Shown here: piece after piece, positions 40,820-49,472 of the stretch
How the letters are laid out: every line of letters starts with the position of its first letter
How positions within the stretch are numbered: position 1 is the first letter of the stretch
Origin: Aliivibrio salmonicida LFI1238
GTDB taxonomy: Bacteria; Pseudomonadota; Gammaproteobacteria; Enterobacterales; Vibrionaceae
DNA length: 64,000 nt
Reading direction: 5' to 3'
Assembly (NCBI RefSeq): GCF_000196495.1
Contig: NC_011312.1
Location: forward strand, 2,790,001-2,854,000
Made by a program: the position numbers and the translations under genes
The notes under the pieces: generated by a model
Database searches by the model: none
What the model was told of the DNA's origin: nothing
The model's input: the letters and a program-made list of their open reading frames with translations, nothing else

Positions 40820-41479
40820 ATGCCAGAATTAAAAGAACTCTTTGCCAATAACAGTAAATGGTCTAAAAAAATCAAATCTGAAAATCCAGAATTCTTCATT
40901 CAGTTAGAAGAAGGACAAAATCCAGATTATTTATGGATTGGCTGCTCTGACAGTCGAGTACCGGCAGAACGCCTAACCGGATTACATTCAGGTGAGCTTT
41001 TTGTACACCGTAATGTAGCGAACCAAGTTATTCATACAGATTTAAATTGCTTATCTGTACTCCAATATGCGGTCGATGTATTGAAAGTCAAACATATAAT
41101 TGTTTGCGGCCACTATGGTTGTGGCGGTGTAAATGCCGCAATTGATAACCCTCAATTAGGTTTAATCAATAATTGGCTACTACATATCAGAGACTTATAT
41201 TTAAAACATCGTACTTTATTTGGCTTCCTTCCTCGTGAAGAATGGGGTGATAAATTATGTGAAATAAATGTAGCGGAACAAGTTTATAACGTAGGTAATT
41301 CTACCATTATGCAAAATGCATGGGAACGAGGCCAAGAAGTTCATGTTCATGGTGTCGTTTATGGTATGGGAGATGGTGTTTTAAATGATCTTGGTGTCAA
41401 AGGGCACAGCAGAGAATCCTTAGAAATATCTTACCAAGCCGCAATGGCTATTATAACGAACCCTGTAAGTAAAGCATAA
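40820..41479 (+). CDS. can: Beta-class carbonic anhydrase
   Basis: 219 aa, the size of E. coli Can. The zinc-binding residues are visible: Cys and Asp in WIGCSDSRVPAE (near residue 42) and His and Cys in VCGHYGCGGVNAA (near 98-101). It interconverts CO2 and bicarbonate in the cytoplasm, supplying bicarbonate for biosynthesis. An AGAAGGACTT ribosome binding site precedes the ATG. Confidence 0.97.
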   Translation: MPELKELFANNSKWSKKIKSENPEFFIQLEEGQNPDYLWIGCSDSRVPAERLTGLHSGELFVHRNVANQVIHTDLNCLSVLQYAVDVLKVKHIIVCGHYGCGGVNAAIDNPQLGLINNWLLHIRDLYLKHRTLFGFLPREEWGDKLCEINVAEQVYNVGNSTIMQNAWERGQEVHVHGVVYGMGDGVLNDLGVKGHSRESLEISYQAAMAIITNPVSKA

Positions 41480-41482
41480 ATC

Positions 41483-41511
41483 AAAAAAGAGCAGATAATC
41501 TGCTCTTTTTT
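41483..41511 (+). terminator. Terminator of can
   Basis: AAAAAAGAGCAGAT-AATCTGCTCTTTTTT is a perfect hairpin with T-run, directly after the can stop. Confidence 0.9.
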
Positions 41512-41539
41512 AAGATTTACTCAATGTTATTGCTAAATA

Positions 41540-41565
41540 AACCAGAAGGATATTTCCTTCTGGTT
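41540..41565 (-). terminator. Hairpin after the small basic protein gene
   Basis: AACCAGAAGGA-TATT-TCCTTCTGGTT, 5 bp beyond the stop codon of the gene at 41570-41821. It lacks a long T-run on the minus strand, so it may act as an mRNA-end stabiliser or weak terminator. Confidence 0.5.
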
Positions 41566-41569
41566 ATCA

Positions 41570-41821
41570 CTACGTTGTAATTTTCAACCGAACAAGTCGA
41601 CGAAGATGACGCATTTGGCGTTCTGCTTTTATTGTTGGGATCTCTAAATCATTAATCGTACGACCATCAAAATGCAAACCGATGTCTTTAAGTAAATACT
41701 CATTTCCGAATGGAATTTCATATCTAACTTTACGTACTTTCCGCTTCCACTCTCTCTCTTCTCGAGCAAAGTCAGCTTTAATTAATAACGTAGCTAAATG
41801 TAGATATAGTGAATGTCGCAT
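41570..41821 (-). CDS. Small basic protein, DUF1127-like segment, function unknown
   Basis: 83 aa, rich in Arg and Lys, no signal peptide or membrane helix. The segment FGNEYLLKDIGLHFDGR recalls the short conserved core of DUF1127 proteins (..LLKDIGL..), but the likeness is limited and untested. GGAG lies 7 nt before the ATG, a good ribosome binding site, so it is very probably translated. A 25-codon ORF and a terminator-like hairpin lie between it and the likely promoter at 42077-42104. Its position between can and hpt suggests no particular pathway. Confidence 0.65.
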   Translation of the reverse strand: MRHSLYLHLATLLIKADFAREEREWKRKVRKVRYEIPFGNEYLLKDIGLHFDGRTINDLEIPTIKAERQMRHLRRLVRLKITT

Positions 41822-41867
41822 AATATTTCTCCAAAATAAGGCAAATATATTACGACTAAAAAATACG

Positions 41868-41885
41868 AAGAGATGGGGATCTCTT
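41868..41885. promoter_or_regulatory. Terminator-like hairpin between the 25-codon ORF and the DUF1127-like gene
   Basis: On the minus strand AAGAGAT-CCCC-ATCTCTT is followed by CGTATTTTTTAG. A further partly paired element (ATAGGCTGCG...GCGGCTAT, 41890-41913) precedes it. The position between a short ORF and a downstream gene suits attenuation or processing. Confidence 0.4.
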
Positions 41886-41932
41886 TTTATATAGCCGCAA
41901 TAATCGCAGCCTATAAAAAGATTACGAATTAA

Positions 41933-42010
41933 TTACCAGTTTCGATCGTTTACAGATGTCAACAATATAAAATCAGCACAACGTTGTTTTAATGAATGAA
42001 ATACCAACAT
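41933..42010 (-). CDS. Candidate 25-aa small protein or leader peptide
   Basis: ORF of 25 codons from ATG 42010 to TAA 41933. A perfect AGGAGG Shine-Dalgarno lies 6 nt upstream of the ATG, and a promoter-like TTGATT-N16-TACAAT lies about 65 bp upstream. The peptide begins MLVFHSLKQR and ends SVNDRNW; no family is recognised. It may be a leader peptide for the gene at 41570-41821, from which it is separated by a terminator-like hairpin, or an independent small protein. No run of one regulatory codon is seen. Confidence 0.45.
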   Translation of the reverse strand: MLVFHSLKQRCADFILLTSVNDRNW

Positions 42011-42076
42011 GTTGAGCCTCCTAAACTAAAATTAATTCTTTAAATGGGTGAGTTGTAAAAACTTATTTACGGTTAA

Positions 42077-42104
42077 ATTGTAACCACTGGCAATTATTAA
42101 TCAA
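42077..42104 (-). promoter_or_regulatory. Promoter for the small-ORF locus
   Basis: Minus strand: TTGATT (42104-42099), 16-bp spacer, TACAAT (42082-42077). It would give a leader of about 60 nt before the 25-codon ORF. The rest of 42011-42240 shows no gene. Confidence 0.5.
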
Positions 42105-42244
42105 GTACAAAATAACAGTATAAAAAAAACAAAATAAATTAATGGAAATAGATAAATAGAACATCATTTATCCTATAAATATACAGTTAAGTCCCTTAAA
42201 TACCCTATTTTTATCTACACACCACAGATAATAGAAGTATCAAT

Positions 42245-42282
42245 AAAAAAGCCAAAGAAAGGGTATTTTCTTTGGCTTTTTT
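42245..42282 (-). terminator. Terminator of hpt
   Basis: AAAAAAGCCAAAGAAA...TTTCTTTGGCTTTTTT is a perfect-arm hairpin with T-run, 26 bp after the hpt stop codon. Confidence 0.9.
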
Positions 42283-42307
42283 ATTTAATTATTATTTTTG
42301 ACTCACG

Positions 42308-42838
42308 TTATTCTTGAGGAACAACTTTACCAATATAAGGTAAATTACGGTACTTTTGAGCGTAATCAATACCCACACCCACAACAAATTCATCAGGAAT
42401 AGAGAAACCAAGCCAATCTACTTTAACTTCAACTTCACGACGAGAAGGTTTATCAAGTAACGTACAAATTGCGATTGAGTTAGGCTCACGAATAGAAAGA
42501 ATGTCACATACTTTACTCAATGTGTTACCAGTATCAATAATATCTTCCACTAATAATACGTCTTTTCCTTTAATATCATCATCAAGATCTTTAAGGATTC
42601 GTACATCTCGTGTGCTTTCCATGCTATTGCCATAGCTTGATGCTGTCATAAAATCGACAGTCATTGGAGTATCAATCGCACGAGCTAAATCTGCCATAAA
42701 AACAAATGAACCACGTAACAAACCAACCATAACAAGCCCTTCAGACTCTTTATAGTGTTCTGAAATTTGCTTTCCTAGCTCTAATACGCGCTTATTAACC
42801 TCTTGCTCAGAGATCATAACTTCTACTGTATGCTTCAT
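42308..42838 (-). CDS. hpt: Hypoxanthine phosphoribosyltransferase
   Basis: 176 aa, the normal length. The PRPP-binding motif VLLVEDIIDTGNTL (near residue 100) and the segment LVMVGLLRGSFVFMADLARAI are conserved, with KVDWLGFSIPDEFVVGVGIDYAQKYRNLP at the C-terminus. It salvages hypoxanthine to IMP using PRPP. It is divergent from litR, the usual Vibrio arrangement of hpt next to hapR/litR. Confidence 0.96.
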   Translation of the reverse strand: MKHTVEVMISEQEVNKRVLELGKQISEHYKESEGLVMVGLLRGSFVFMADLARAIDTPMTVDFMTASSYGNSMESTRDVRILKDLDDDIKGKDVLLVEDIIDTGNTLSKVCDILSIREPNSIAICTLLDKPSRREVEVKVDWLGFSIPDEFVVGVGIDYAQKYRNLPYIGKVVPQE

Positions 42839-43143
42839 ACCATCTCACTTATTCATTAAACCCACCAACGGCAGGACTTAGACAGACACAGTTTACAACA
42901 AAATAAGAATCGACATACCGCCAATTATAAAAAGTTTTTAAGATTATATACCGCTCAATAGTTCCATAATCTTTTCTATGGCTATCAAAGGTTAAGATTG
43001 ATATGACAAATGTATGTAATTTGACAGAATAATCTTTAACTCCGTCAAAAATTTGATTGAGACCCGTAATAATTGTTGAATATATAAACAGCCTTATGTA
43101 CAGTTATTGAGAATAATAATACCCCTATAAAAAATAATAATTT
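42839..43143. other. hpt-litR divergent intergenic region
   Basis: A/T-rich 305-bp region that must hold the promoters of hpt and litR. TTATTGAGAATAATAA at 43104-43119 resembles one half of the LuxR/HapR-family operator and could allow LitR self-control; this is a weak match. No ORF of note is seen. Confidence 0.4.
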
Positions 43144-43153
43144 GTTGGCAAGG
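43144..43153 (+). promoter_or_regulatory. Probable Qrr small-RNA target over the litR ribosome binding site
   Basis: GTTGGCAAGG overlaps the AAGG Shine-Dalgarno of litR. It can pair with the conserved CCUAGCCAAC core of Vibrio Qrr RNAs with a single A-A mismatch. Qrr repression of the hapR/luxR/litR mRNA at this place is established in related species; the pairing here is by inspection. Confidence 0.6.
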
Positions 43154-43163
43154 ATATAATAAA

Positions 43164-43769
43164 ATGGAAACGATCCAAAAAAGACCGAGAACTAGGCTAT
43201 CTCCAGAGAAACGAAAAGAACAACTACTTGATATTGCGATTGAGGTTTTTTCTCAACGTGGTATTGGTCGTGGCGGTCATGCAGATATAGCAGAAATTGC
43301 TCAAGTATCTGTTGCTACGGTATTTAATTACTTCCCAACCCGAGAAGATCTGGTTGATGATGTATTAAATCGAGTTGAACAACAATTTCATAACTTCATT
43401 CTCAATTCAATCTCATTAGACCGAGATGTACGCTCCAATCTTCACTCTTTACTCGTGAACATCATAGATACAGTTCAAATGGATAATAAGTGGATTAAAG
43501 TGTGGTTTGAATGGAGCACCTCTACTCGCGAAGAAGTATGGCCTCTTTTCTTAAGCACTCAAGTGAATAACCAAAAAGTTATTCATGATATGTTTGCTGA
43601 AGGGATTGAGCGTAACGAAGTATGTAATGATCATACCCCTGAAAACTTAGCTAAAATGCTTCATGGGATTTGTTACTCTGTATTTATTCAAGCAAACCGT
43701 AATAGCTCTTATGAAGAACTAGAACAAACGGCAAATTGCTTTTTAAATATGCTGTGTATCTATAAGTAG
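43164..43769 (+). CDS. litR: Quorum-sensing master regulator LitR (LuxR/HapR family, TetR fold)
   Basis: 201 aa, the length of LitR/HapR. The N-terminal TetR-type helix-turn-helix (IAEIAQVSVATVFNYFPTREDLV, residues 43-65) is the conserved DNA-reading part; the C-terminal part is the dimer and ligand-pocket domain. It is the end point of the autoinducer relay in Vibrio, turning on luminescence, colonisation and protease genes at high cell density. Downstream, an IS66 element begins one base after the stop codon TAG, so the coding sequence is complete but the native 3' end of the mRNA has been lost. Confidence 0.95.
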   Translation: METIQKRPRTRLSPEKRKEQLLDIAIEVFSQRGIGRGGHADIAEIAQVSVATVFNYFPTREDLVDDVLNRVEQQFHNFILNSISLDRDVRSNLHSLLVNIIDTVQMDNKWIKVWFEWSTSTREEVWPLFLSTQVNNQKVIHDMFAEGIERNEVCNDHTPENLAKMLHGICYSVFIQANRNSSYEELEQTANCFLNMLCIYK

Positions 43770-43786
43770 AGTAAGCGTGCGGGGAA

Positions 43787-45276
43787 CTACACCTTGTCTT
43801 TTACATTCCAAGGTAAAAGTGAATCGATATCTGGCGATCCAACACATAAACGATCTAGACAATACCTAATATAATCGTAAGGGATTAATCCGTTTGCCTT
43901 TGCTGTTTCTACAATGCTGTAAAGCATTGCACTTGAATCTGCACCAGCCGTTGAACCCGAAAATAACCAGTTTTTCCGGCCGATAACAAACGGTTTAACC
44001 GCTCGCTCTGCTCGATTGTTATCAATAGATAACAATCCATCATCAATATAACGAACTAATTTATCCCATTGATTTAATGTATAGCTAATCGCCTCACCTA
44101 ATTTTGTTTTAGGTGATACTCGACTAACTGCGCTATCAAGCCAATCACGGAGCTCTTTAAGTAAATCGCGGGCTTCTGTCTGCCTAGCAACATACTTGGC
44201 TTCAGGGGAAGCCTCTTTTAATAACGATTCGATCCGGTATAGCTTTTGGATTTTACTCAATACCCAATCTGCACTCCCTGTTTTCCCTTTTACTTGAACA
44301 CGTTGAGCCTCAATAAATCGTCGACGTGCGTGTGCCCAACAGCCAACTAACATCGCTTCAGTTTGTTCATAACCTTGGTAACCATCGGTATGTAAATACC
44401 CGTTATAACCTTTTAAAAAGTTAACTGGATGGTAGCCATGCCTGCTAGATTGATAATCATAAAGTACAATTCCAGGCAAAACACCAGAGCCTGGAGAATC
44501 ATAGCCAGAGCAGTAGACCCACATATAACATTTTGCTTTTTCAACATCCAACACATTTACCGTTGTTTCATCACAATGCAGAGTGGGTTGTTCAAGCAAA
44601 ATACGATGTAACTCGTTATTAAGAGGGGTAAATAGTACCGAGCATTTTATTAACCAATCCGCCATCGTTCGCCGTCCAATAATGATACCCCATTGCTGAA
44701 ATAACGTTTCTTGACGATAAAGTGGAAGACTGTATTGAAATTTAGCCGTAATAATTTGAGCAAGTAAACTTGCGGTCGCAATCCCTTTAGGGATTGGTGA
44801 CGCTGGCATTGGGGCTTGTTTAATGTCTACTGAAGTATTGTTTTTTTCACAATTTCGGCAAGCATATTTAGGACGAACATGTTGAATAACTTCCACTTTA
44901 GCTGGTACAAATTCCAACTTTTCACTGATGTCTTTACCCATCGCATGCATCTCTAGACCGCAACACTTACAAGTTTTATCTTTTATGTCGTGGATATAAT
45001 AACAGTACGCGGTAAGTCTTCAGGTAAGCGTTGGCGTTTTGGCTTTTGACGAGTGTAGGTAATCGTTTGTGTGTCATCATTTTCAATGATGATTTCTTCT
45101 TCTGTTTCATTGAATAAATCAAATTGAGTCGAGTCAGATTCACTGCTTTTACCAAAGCGCTGATGTTGAGCCAGTCGAAATTGCTCTAGAAGACGGTTAT
45201 ATTTATTTTCAAGCTGAAGCACAAGTGCTTTCAGCTCGTCAATGGTATCAGGAAGTGGTTTTATTTTATCAGTCAT
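43787..45276 (-). pseudogene. tnpC: IS66 transposase tnpC, copy 3, frameshifted
   Basis: The N-terminal 94 residues follow the normal frame from ATG 45276 to RTVIIS. A TA insertion at about 44993-44996 (GGATATAATAAC, where copies 1 and 2 read GGATAATAAC) then shifts the frame to a stop at 44983. The remaining 387 codons, starting with an internal MHAMGKDISEK, are open to 43787 and keep the catalytic residues, but without the zinc-finger and N-terminal parts. Confidence 0.92.
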
Positions 45277-45347
45277 GTAGATGACTATATAACGATAATA
45301 CAGGTAATCAATCGGTTGCCTCCTATTCTTGACTGAGAATCAACTAT

Positions 45348-45694
45348 TTAAAGGGTTGTTTGATAATGTACCGGTTGATGTCCTAAGATATCAAAACCTT
45401 GTAATAGCAGTGTCAGTTGCTGCTCTGATAATGCTAACGTATCGTTATTTATATTTCGTGGCCATTTGAAGCGGTCTTCATCTAATCGCTTGTACCATAA
45501 AGCGAATCCTGTTTATCCCAATACAATATTTTGAGTTTATCACGAGGCTTATTGCAAAATATAAATAGAGCATCACTAAACGGTGATAGTTGCATTTCTT
45601 GCTCAACAATCACGACAAGGCCATTAATGGCCTTGCGAAAATCGACAAAATCACGATGAAGATAAATGGTGGAAACATCAGTAAATACATTCAT
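45348..45694 (-). pseudogene. tnpB: IS66 tnpB, copy 3, frameshifted
   Basis: Normal from ATG 45694 through LKILYWDK. A missing T (CCTGTTTATCCC at 45509-45520 versus CCTGTTTTATCCC in copy 1) then shifts the frame, giving a 70-codon product stopping at 45482. The 3' part of the gene remains. Confidence 0.92.
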
Positions 45695-46005
45695 GATTGA
45701 TACCCTTTTAATAAGAGTCCTATCCAGTGAGGTTCAGTATTAGCTGGCAATGTTAATCGCAATTTTCCGATAGAAAGTTGAATATCTGGTAATTGTGGAG
45801 TGGCGATGATAGTTGATGTTAACGCTTCTACTTTCAAGAAAGTAGAAGCGTTAATCTTTTGTTTCCATCGTGCTTTACGTGCACTAAATGTCTTTGGCAG
45901 AATATTATGGTTACGACAAAATTCAGCGGCACTAAGCTTGCTAGATTGCTGAGATTCAAATAGAGCGTGCCATTGCTCTGGTGTTCTCTTTTTATCTTTT
46001 TGCAT
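45691..46005 (-). CDS. tnpA: IS66 accessory protein TnpA, copy 3
   Basis: 104 aa, identical in sequence to TnpA of copies 1 and 2, including the inverted repeat at 45819-45854. It is the only intact ORF of this copy. Confidence 0.92.
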   Translation of the reverse strand: MQKDKKRTPEQWHALFESQQSSKLSAAEFCRNHNILPKTFSARKARWKQKINASTFLKVEALTSTIIATPQLPDIQLSIGKLRLTLPANTEPHWIGLLLKGYQS

Positions 46006-46107
46006 AATTACGTTCTCGTTAAATGAAAGATCGTAAGATACGCATAATGAATTTTATTTGTTAGGTGTAGTTCCCCGCACGCTTACTAAGTAGATTCAGA
46101 AGATAAT

Positions 46108-46138
46108 AAAAAACCGCTGATAAGTCAGCGGTTTTTTT
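46108..46138 (-). terminator. Bidirectional terminator downstream of lpdA
   Basis: AAAAAACCGCTGA-TAAG-TCAGCGGTTTTTTT, 30 bp after the lpdA stop. It may originally also have served litR before the IS66 insertion separated them. Confidence 0.88.
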
Positions 46139-46168
46139 ATATTTAAATTCTATTGGTTTAAAAGAAAA

Positions 46169-47596
46169 TTATTTTTTCTTAACGGCTTTTGCATTTGGAA
46201 GGTCAGTAATAGAACCTTCATAAATTTCAGCAGCCATACCAATTGATTCATGCAATGTTGGGTGAGCATGGATAGTTAATGCGATATCTTCAGCATCACA
46301 ACCCATTTCAATTGCAAGACCGATTTCACCAAGAAGCTCACCAGCGTTAGTACCAACAATAGCACCACCGATAACACGGTTAGTATCTTTATCAAAAAGA
46401 AGCTTAGTAAGACCATCTGCACAATCTGAAGCGATTGCACGACCTGATGCGGCCCAAGGGAAGCTTGCAGCTTCGTAGTTGATGCCTTCAGCTTTTGCTT
46501 CTTTCTCTGTTTTACCAACCCAAGCAACTTCGGGCTCCGTGTACGCAATTGAAGGAATTACTTTAGGATCGAAGTAGTGCTTCTTACCAGAAATAACTTC
46601 CGCAGCAACATGACCTTCATGCACGCCTTTGTGTGCAAGCATAGGTTGACCTACGATATCACCAATGGCATGAATATGAGGTACATTAGTACGCATTTGC
46701 TTATCTACATTGATGAAACCACGCTCATCAACAGCAACTCCTGCTTTTTCAACGTCTAATAAAGCACCATTAGGAACACGGCCGATAGCAACAAGAACAG
46801 CATCATAACGCTCAGCTTCTGCTGGTGCTTTTTTGCCTTCCATTGATACGTAAATACCGTCTTCTTTTGCTTCTACTGCTGTCACTTTCGTTTCAAGCAT
46901 TAGATTGAATTTGTCTTTGATACGTTTAGTGTAAACTTTAACGATATCTTTATCTGCCGCAGGAATAACCTGGTCAAACATCTCAACAACATCAACTTGA
47001 GAACCCAGAGCATGGTAAACCGTACCCATTTCTAGACCGATAATACCACCGCCCATAATAAGCAGCTTCTTAGGGACTTCTTTTAGCTCAAGTGCATCCG
47101 TTGAATCCCAAATACGTGGATCTTCATGTGGGATGAATGGCAGTTTAATTGGACGAGAACCAGCAGCAACAATCGCATTATCAAAATTGATTGTTGTATT
47201 GCCATCTTCAGCAGTCACTTCAATAGTATTAGCACCAGTAAATTTACCAAAGCCATTAACTACCGTTACTTTACGCATCTTGGCCATACCGCCAAGACCG
47301 CCAGTTAGTTGTGTTACTACTTTTTCTTTCCACAAACGGATCTTATCGATGTCAGTTTGAGGTTCACCAAATACGATACCGTGAGCGGCCATCGCTTTTG
47401 CTTCTTCGATAACTTTAGCTACGTGAAGCAAGGCTTTTGATGGGATACAACCCACATTCAAACATACACCACCAAGCGTGTTGTAACGTTCAACGATAAC
47501 TGTTTCTAAACCTAAATCTGCACAACGGAATGCGGCAGAGTAACCAGCAGGGCCGGCACCAAGTACGACAACTTGTGCTTTAATTTCTTTGCTCAT
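46169..47596 (-). CDS. lpdA: Dihydrolipoyl dehydrogenase (E3)
   Basis: 475 aa. The FAD site VVVLGAGPAGYSAAFRCADLG is at the N-terminus, the redox disulfide in GGVCLNVGCIPSKALL (Cys near residues 45 and 50), an NAD site in IMGGGIIGLEMGTVYHALG, and the catalytic HAHPTLHES near 445. It re-oxidises lipoamide for the pyruvate and 2-oxoglutarate dehydrogenase complexes. It lies 278 bp downstream of aceF, a gap that probably includes its own promoter, as in E. coli. Confidence 0.97.
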   Translation of the reverse strand: MSKEIKAQVVVLGAGPAGYSAAFRCADLGLETVIVERYNTLGGVCLNVGCIPSKALLHVAKVIEEAKAMAAHGIVFGEPQTDIDKIRLWKEKVVTQLTGGLGGMAKMRKVTVVNGFGKFTGANTIEVTAEDGNTTINFDNAIVAAGSRPIKLPFIPHEDPRIWDSTDALELKEVPKKLLIMGGGIIGLEMGTVYHALGSQVDVVEMFDQVIPAADKDIVKVYTKRIKDKFNLMLETKVTAVEAKEDGIYVSMEGKKAPAEAERYDAVLVAIGRVPNGALLDVEKAGVAVDERGFINVDKQMRTNVPHIHAIGDIVGQPMLAHKGVHEGHVAAEVISGKKHYFDPKVIPSIAYTEPEVAWVGKTEKEAKAEGINYEAASFPWAASGRAIASDCADGLTKLLFDKDTNRVIGGAIVGTNAGELLGEIGLAIEMGCDAEDIALTIHAHPTLHESIGMAAEIYEGSITDLPNAKAVKKK

Positions 47597-47825
47597 TTTG
47601 ACCTCGTTATAGTCATTTCCCTAACAGGCTGACCGATATTCTATTATTGTTTTCAGACTGACTTTATTTTACATAGATGTTAACAGTGTGAAAGCAAGAT
47701 TGGGTTAGCCTGTGAGCTAGACAACAATTCACGTTACGACGACTCTAAGAGAGAGACAATAATATTCGTAAATTGTATTTAATTTAATTCAAAAAAACTG
47801 AAGATTTCCCTTCAATTTATGAAGC

Positions 47826-47853
47826 AATAAGGCGGCTTATTTGCCACCTTATT
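47826..47853 (-). terminator. Hairpin between aceF and lpdA
   Basis: AATAAGG-GG...CC-CCTTATT forms an imperfect stem 22 bp after aceF. It lacks a strong T-run on the minus strand, so it may act as a weak terminator or stability element that uncouples lpdA from aceEF. Confidence 0.4.
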
Positions 47854-47874
47854 GTTTATTTCAATTACCGCTAA

Positions 47875-49461
47875 TTACAGTACTAAGCGACGAATGTCTG
47901 ATAATGCACTGTTTAGGTAAGTAATGAAACGAGCACCTTCTGCACCATCAATCACACGGTGATCGTATGATAAAGACAGAGGAAGCTGTAGGCGAGGAGC
48001 GAACTCTTTGCCATTCCATACAGGTTTGATTTCAGATTTCGATACCCCAAGGATACCTACTTCTGGTGCATTTACGATAGGAGTAAATGCGGTACCACCG
48101 ATACCACCAAGGCTTGAGATTGTGAAACAACCACCTTGCATATCAGACGCAGTCAATTTGCCAGAACGTGCTTTCTTAGAAATAGCCATTAGCTCTTCAG
48201 ATAGCTCGTAAATGCCTTTTTTGTTCACGTCTTTAAAGACAGGAACAACAAGACCGTTTGGTGTATCAACAGCGATACCTACGTTTACGTACTTCTTAAG
48301 AATGACGCTTTCACCATCATCAGATAAAGAAGAGTTAAACGATGGGAATGCTTCTAGTGCTTTTGCTACCGCTTTCATGATGAACACTAATGGCGTGATC
48401 TTCATACCCGTATCGTTCTTCGCTTCGATTGCATTCTGTTCTTTACGGAATGCTTCTAGCTCTGTGATATCTGCATTATCCCACTGTGTAACGTGTGGAA
48501 TCATTACCCAGTTACGGTGCAAGTTAGCACCAGAAATCTTCTTAATACGAGACAGTTTTTTAACTTCAGTTTCACCAAACTTGCTGAAATCAATTTTCGG
48601 CCATGGAAGTAAACCAAGAGCAGAACCGTCACCACCTTTGTTTGATGCTGCAGCACCAGACTCAAGACGCTTAAGTGCATCTTTAACAAAGCTTTGAACG
48701 TCTTCTTTTAGGATACGGTCTTTACGGCCAGTACCTTTAACTTTAGCAAGATTTACACCAAACTCACGAGCAAGACGGCGAACAACAGGAGATGCGTGTG
48801 CGTACTCATTGTTTGCTTCAAATTCGCCCGTAGCTGCTGGAGCAGAAGCCGCAACAACTGGTGCCGCCGCTGGAGCTGCTTGTGCGACCGGTGCTGCTGT
48901 CGCTTGAGCCGCAACTGGCGCTGCACCTTCAACAACAAACGTCATGATTAAAGAACCAGTCGATACTTTATCGCCAGCAGTAATCTTGATCTCTTTGATA
49001 GTACCCGCAAATGGTGCAGGAACTTCCATCGAGGCTTTGTCGCCCTCAACAGTAATTAAAGATTGCTCTTCTTCTACTGTATCGCCAACCGCTACCATGA
49101 TTTCAGTTACTTCAACTTCATCACCACCGATATCTGGAACGTGAACTTCTTTAAGCTCAGCAACAGATGCCGCAGGAGCAGCGACAGGAGCAGCCGCTTC
49201 AACTGCTGGAGCAGCAGATGCCGTAGCACCTTCTACTTCAAAGATCATGATTAAAGAACCGGTTGATACTGTGTCGCCTTCAGAAATCTTAATTTCTTTA
49301 ACGATACCCGCTTGAGACGCTGGAACTTCCATTGAAGCTTTGTCGCCTTCAACAGTGATCAGTGACTGCTCTTCTTCAACTCGGTCACCGACCTTAACTA
49401 GAATCTCAGTTACTTCAACCTCATCTGCACCGATGTCAGGTACATTAATTTCGATTGTCAT
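47875..49461 (-). CDS. aceF: Pyruvate dehydrogenase E2, dihydrolipoyl acetyltransferase
   Basis: 528 aa. Two lipoyl domains (about residues 2-78 and 108-184), each with the lipoylated lysine in VEGDKASMEVPA, are joined by Ala/Pro/Val-rich linkers. They are followed by the peripheral-subunit-binding domain (ASPVVRRLAREFGVNLAKVKGTG, near 222) and the acetyltransferase core with YDHRVIDGAEGARF near the C-terminus. E. coli has three lipoyl domains; two are seen here. The lipoyl domains also repeat at the DNA level. Located 11 bp after aceE. Confidence 0.96.
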   Translation of the reverse strand: MTIEINVPDIGADEVEVTEILVKVGDRVEEEQSLITVEGDKASMEVPASQAGIVKEIKISEGDTVSTGSLIMIFEVEGATASAAPAVEAAAPVAAPAASVAELKEVHVPDIGGDEVEVTEIMVAVGDTVEEEQSLITVEGDKASMEVPAPFAGTIKEIKITAGDKVSTGSLIMTFVVEGAAPVAAQATAAPVAQAAPAAAPVVAASAPAATGEFEANNEYAHASPVVRRLAREFGVNLAKVKGTGRKDRILKEDVQSFVKDALKRLESGAAASNKGGDGSALGLLPWPKIDFSKFGETEVKKLSRIKKISGANLHRNWVMIPHVTQWDNADITELEAFRKEQNAIEAKNDTGMKITPLVFIMKAVAKALEAFPSFNSSLSDDGESVILKKYVNVGIAVDTPNGLVVPVFKDVNKKGIYELSEELMAISKKARSGKLTASDMQGGCFTISSLGGIGGTAFTPIVNAPEVGILGVSKSEIKPVWNGKEFAPRLQLPLSLSYDHRVIDGAEGARFITYLNSALSDIRRLVL

Positions 49462-49472
49462 TGTTTTCTACC

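Larger units (their letters stand above)
43771..46086 (-). mobile_element. IS66-family element, copy 3 (decayed)
   Basis: 2316 bp with the same inverted repeats as the other copies and an 8-bp target duplication TAAGTAGA (43763-43770, 46087-46094). Compared with copy 1 it has a 2-bp insertion (TA) in tnpC and a 1-bp deletion (T) in tnpB, so only tnpA is intact. Otherwise it is nearly identical, pointing to a recent insertion followed by small mutations. Confidence 0.92.

Noticed and set aside
48212..48697. A 161-codon plus-strand ORF opposite aceF
   Set aside because: It is an antisense shadow of a real coding sequence, with no ribosome binding site and no recognised domain.
47875..49461. 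Repeated DNA within aceF
   Set aside because: It is explained by the two homologous lipoyl domains and is normal for E2 proteins.
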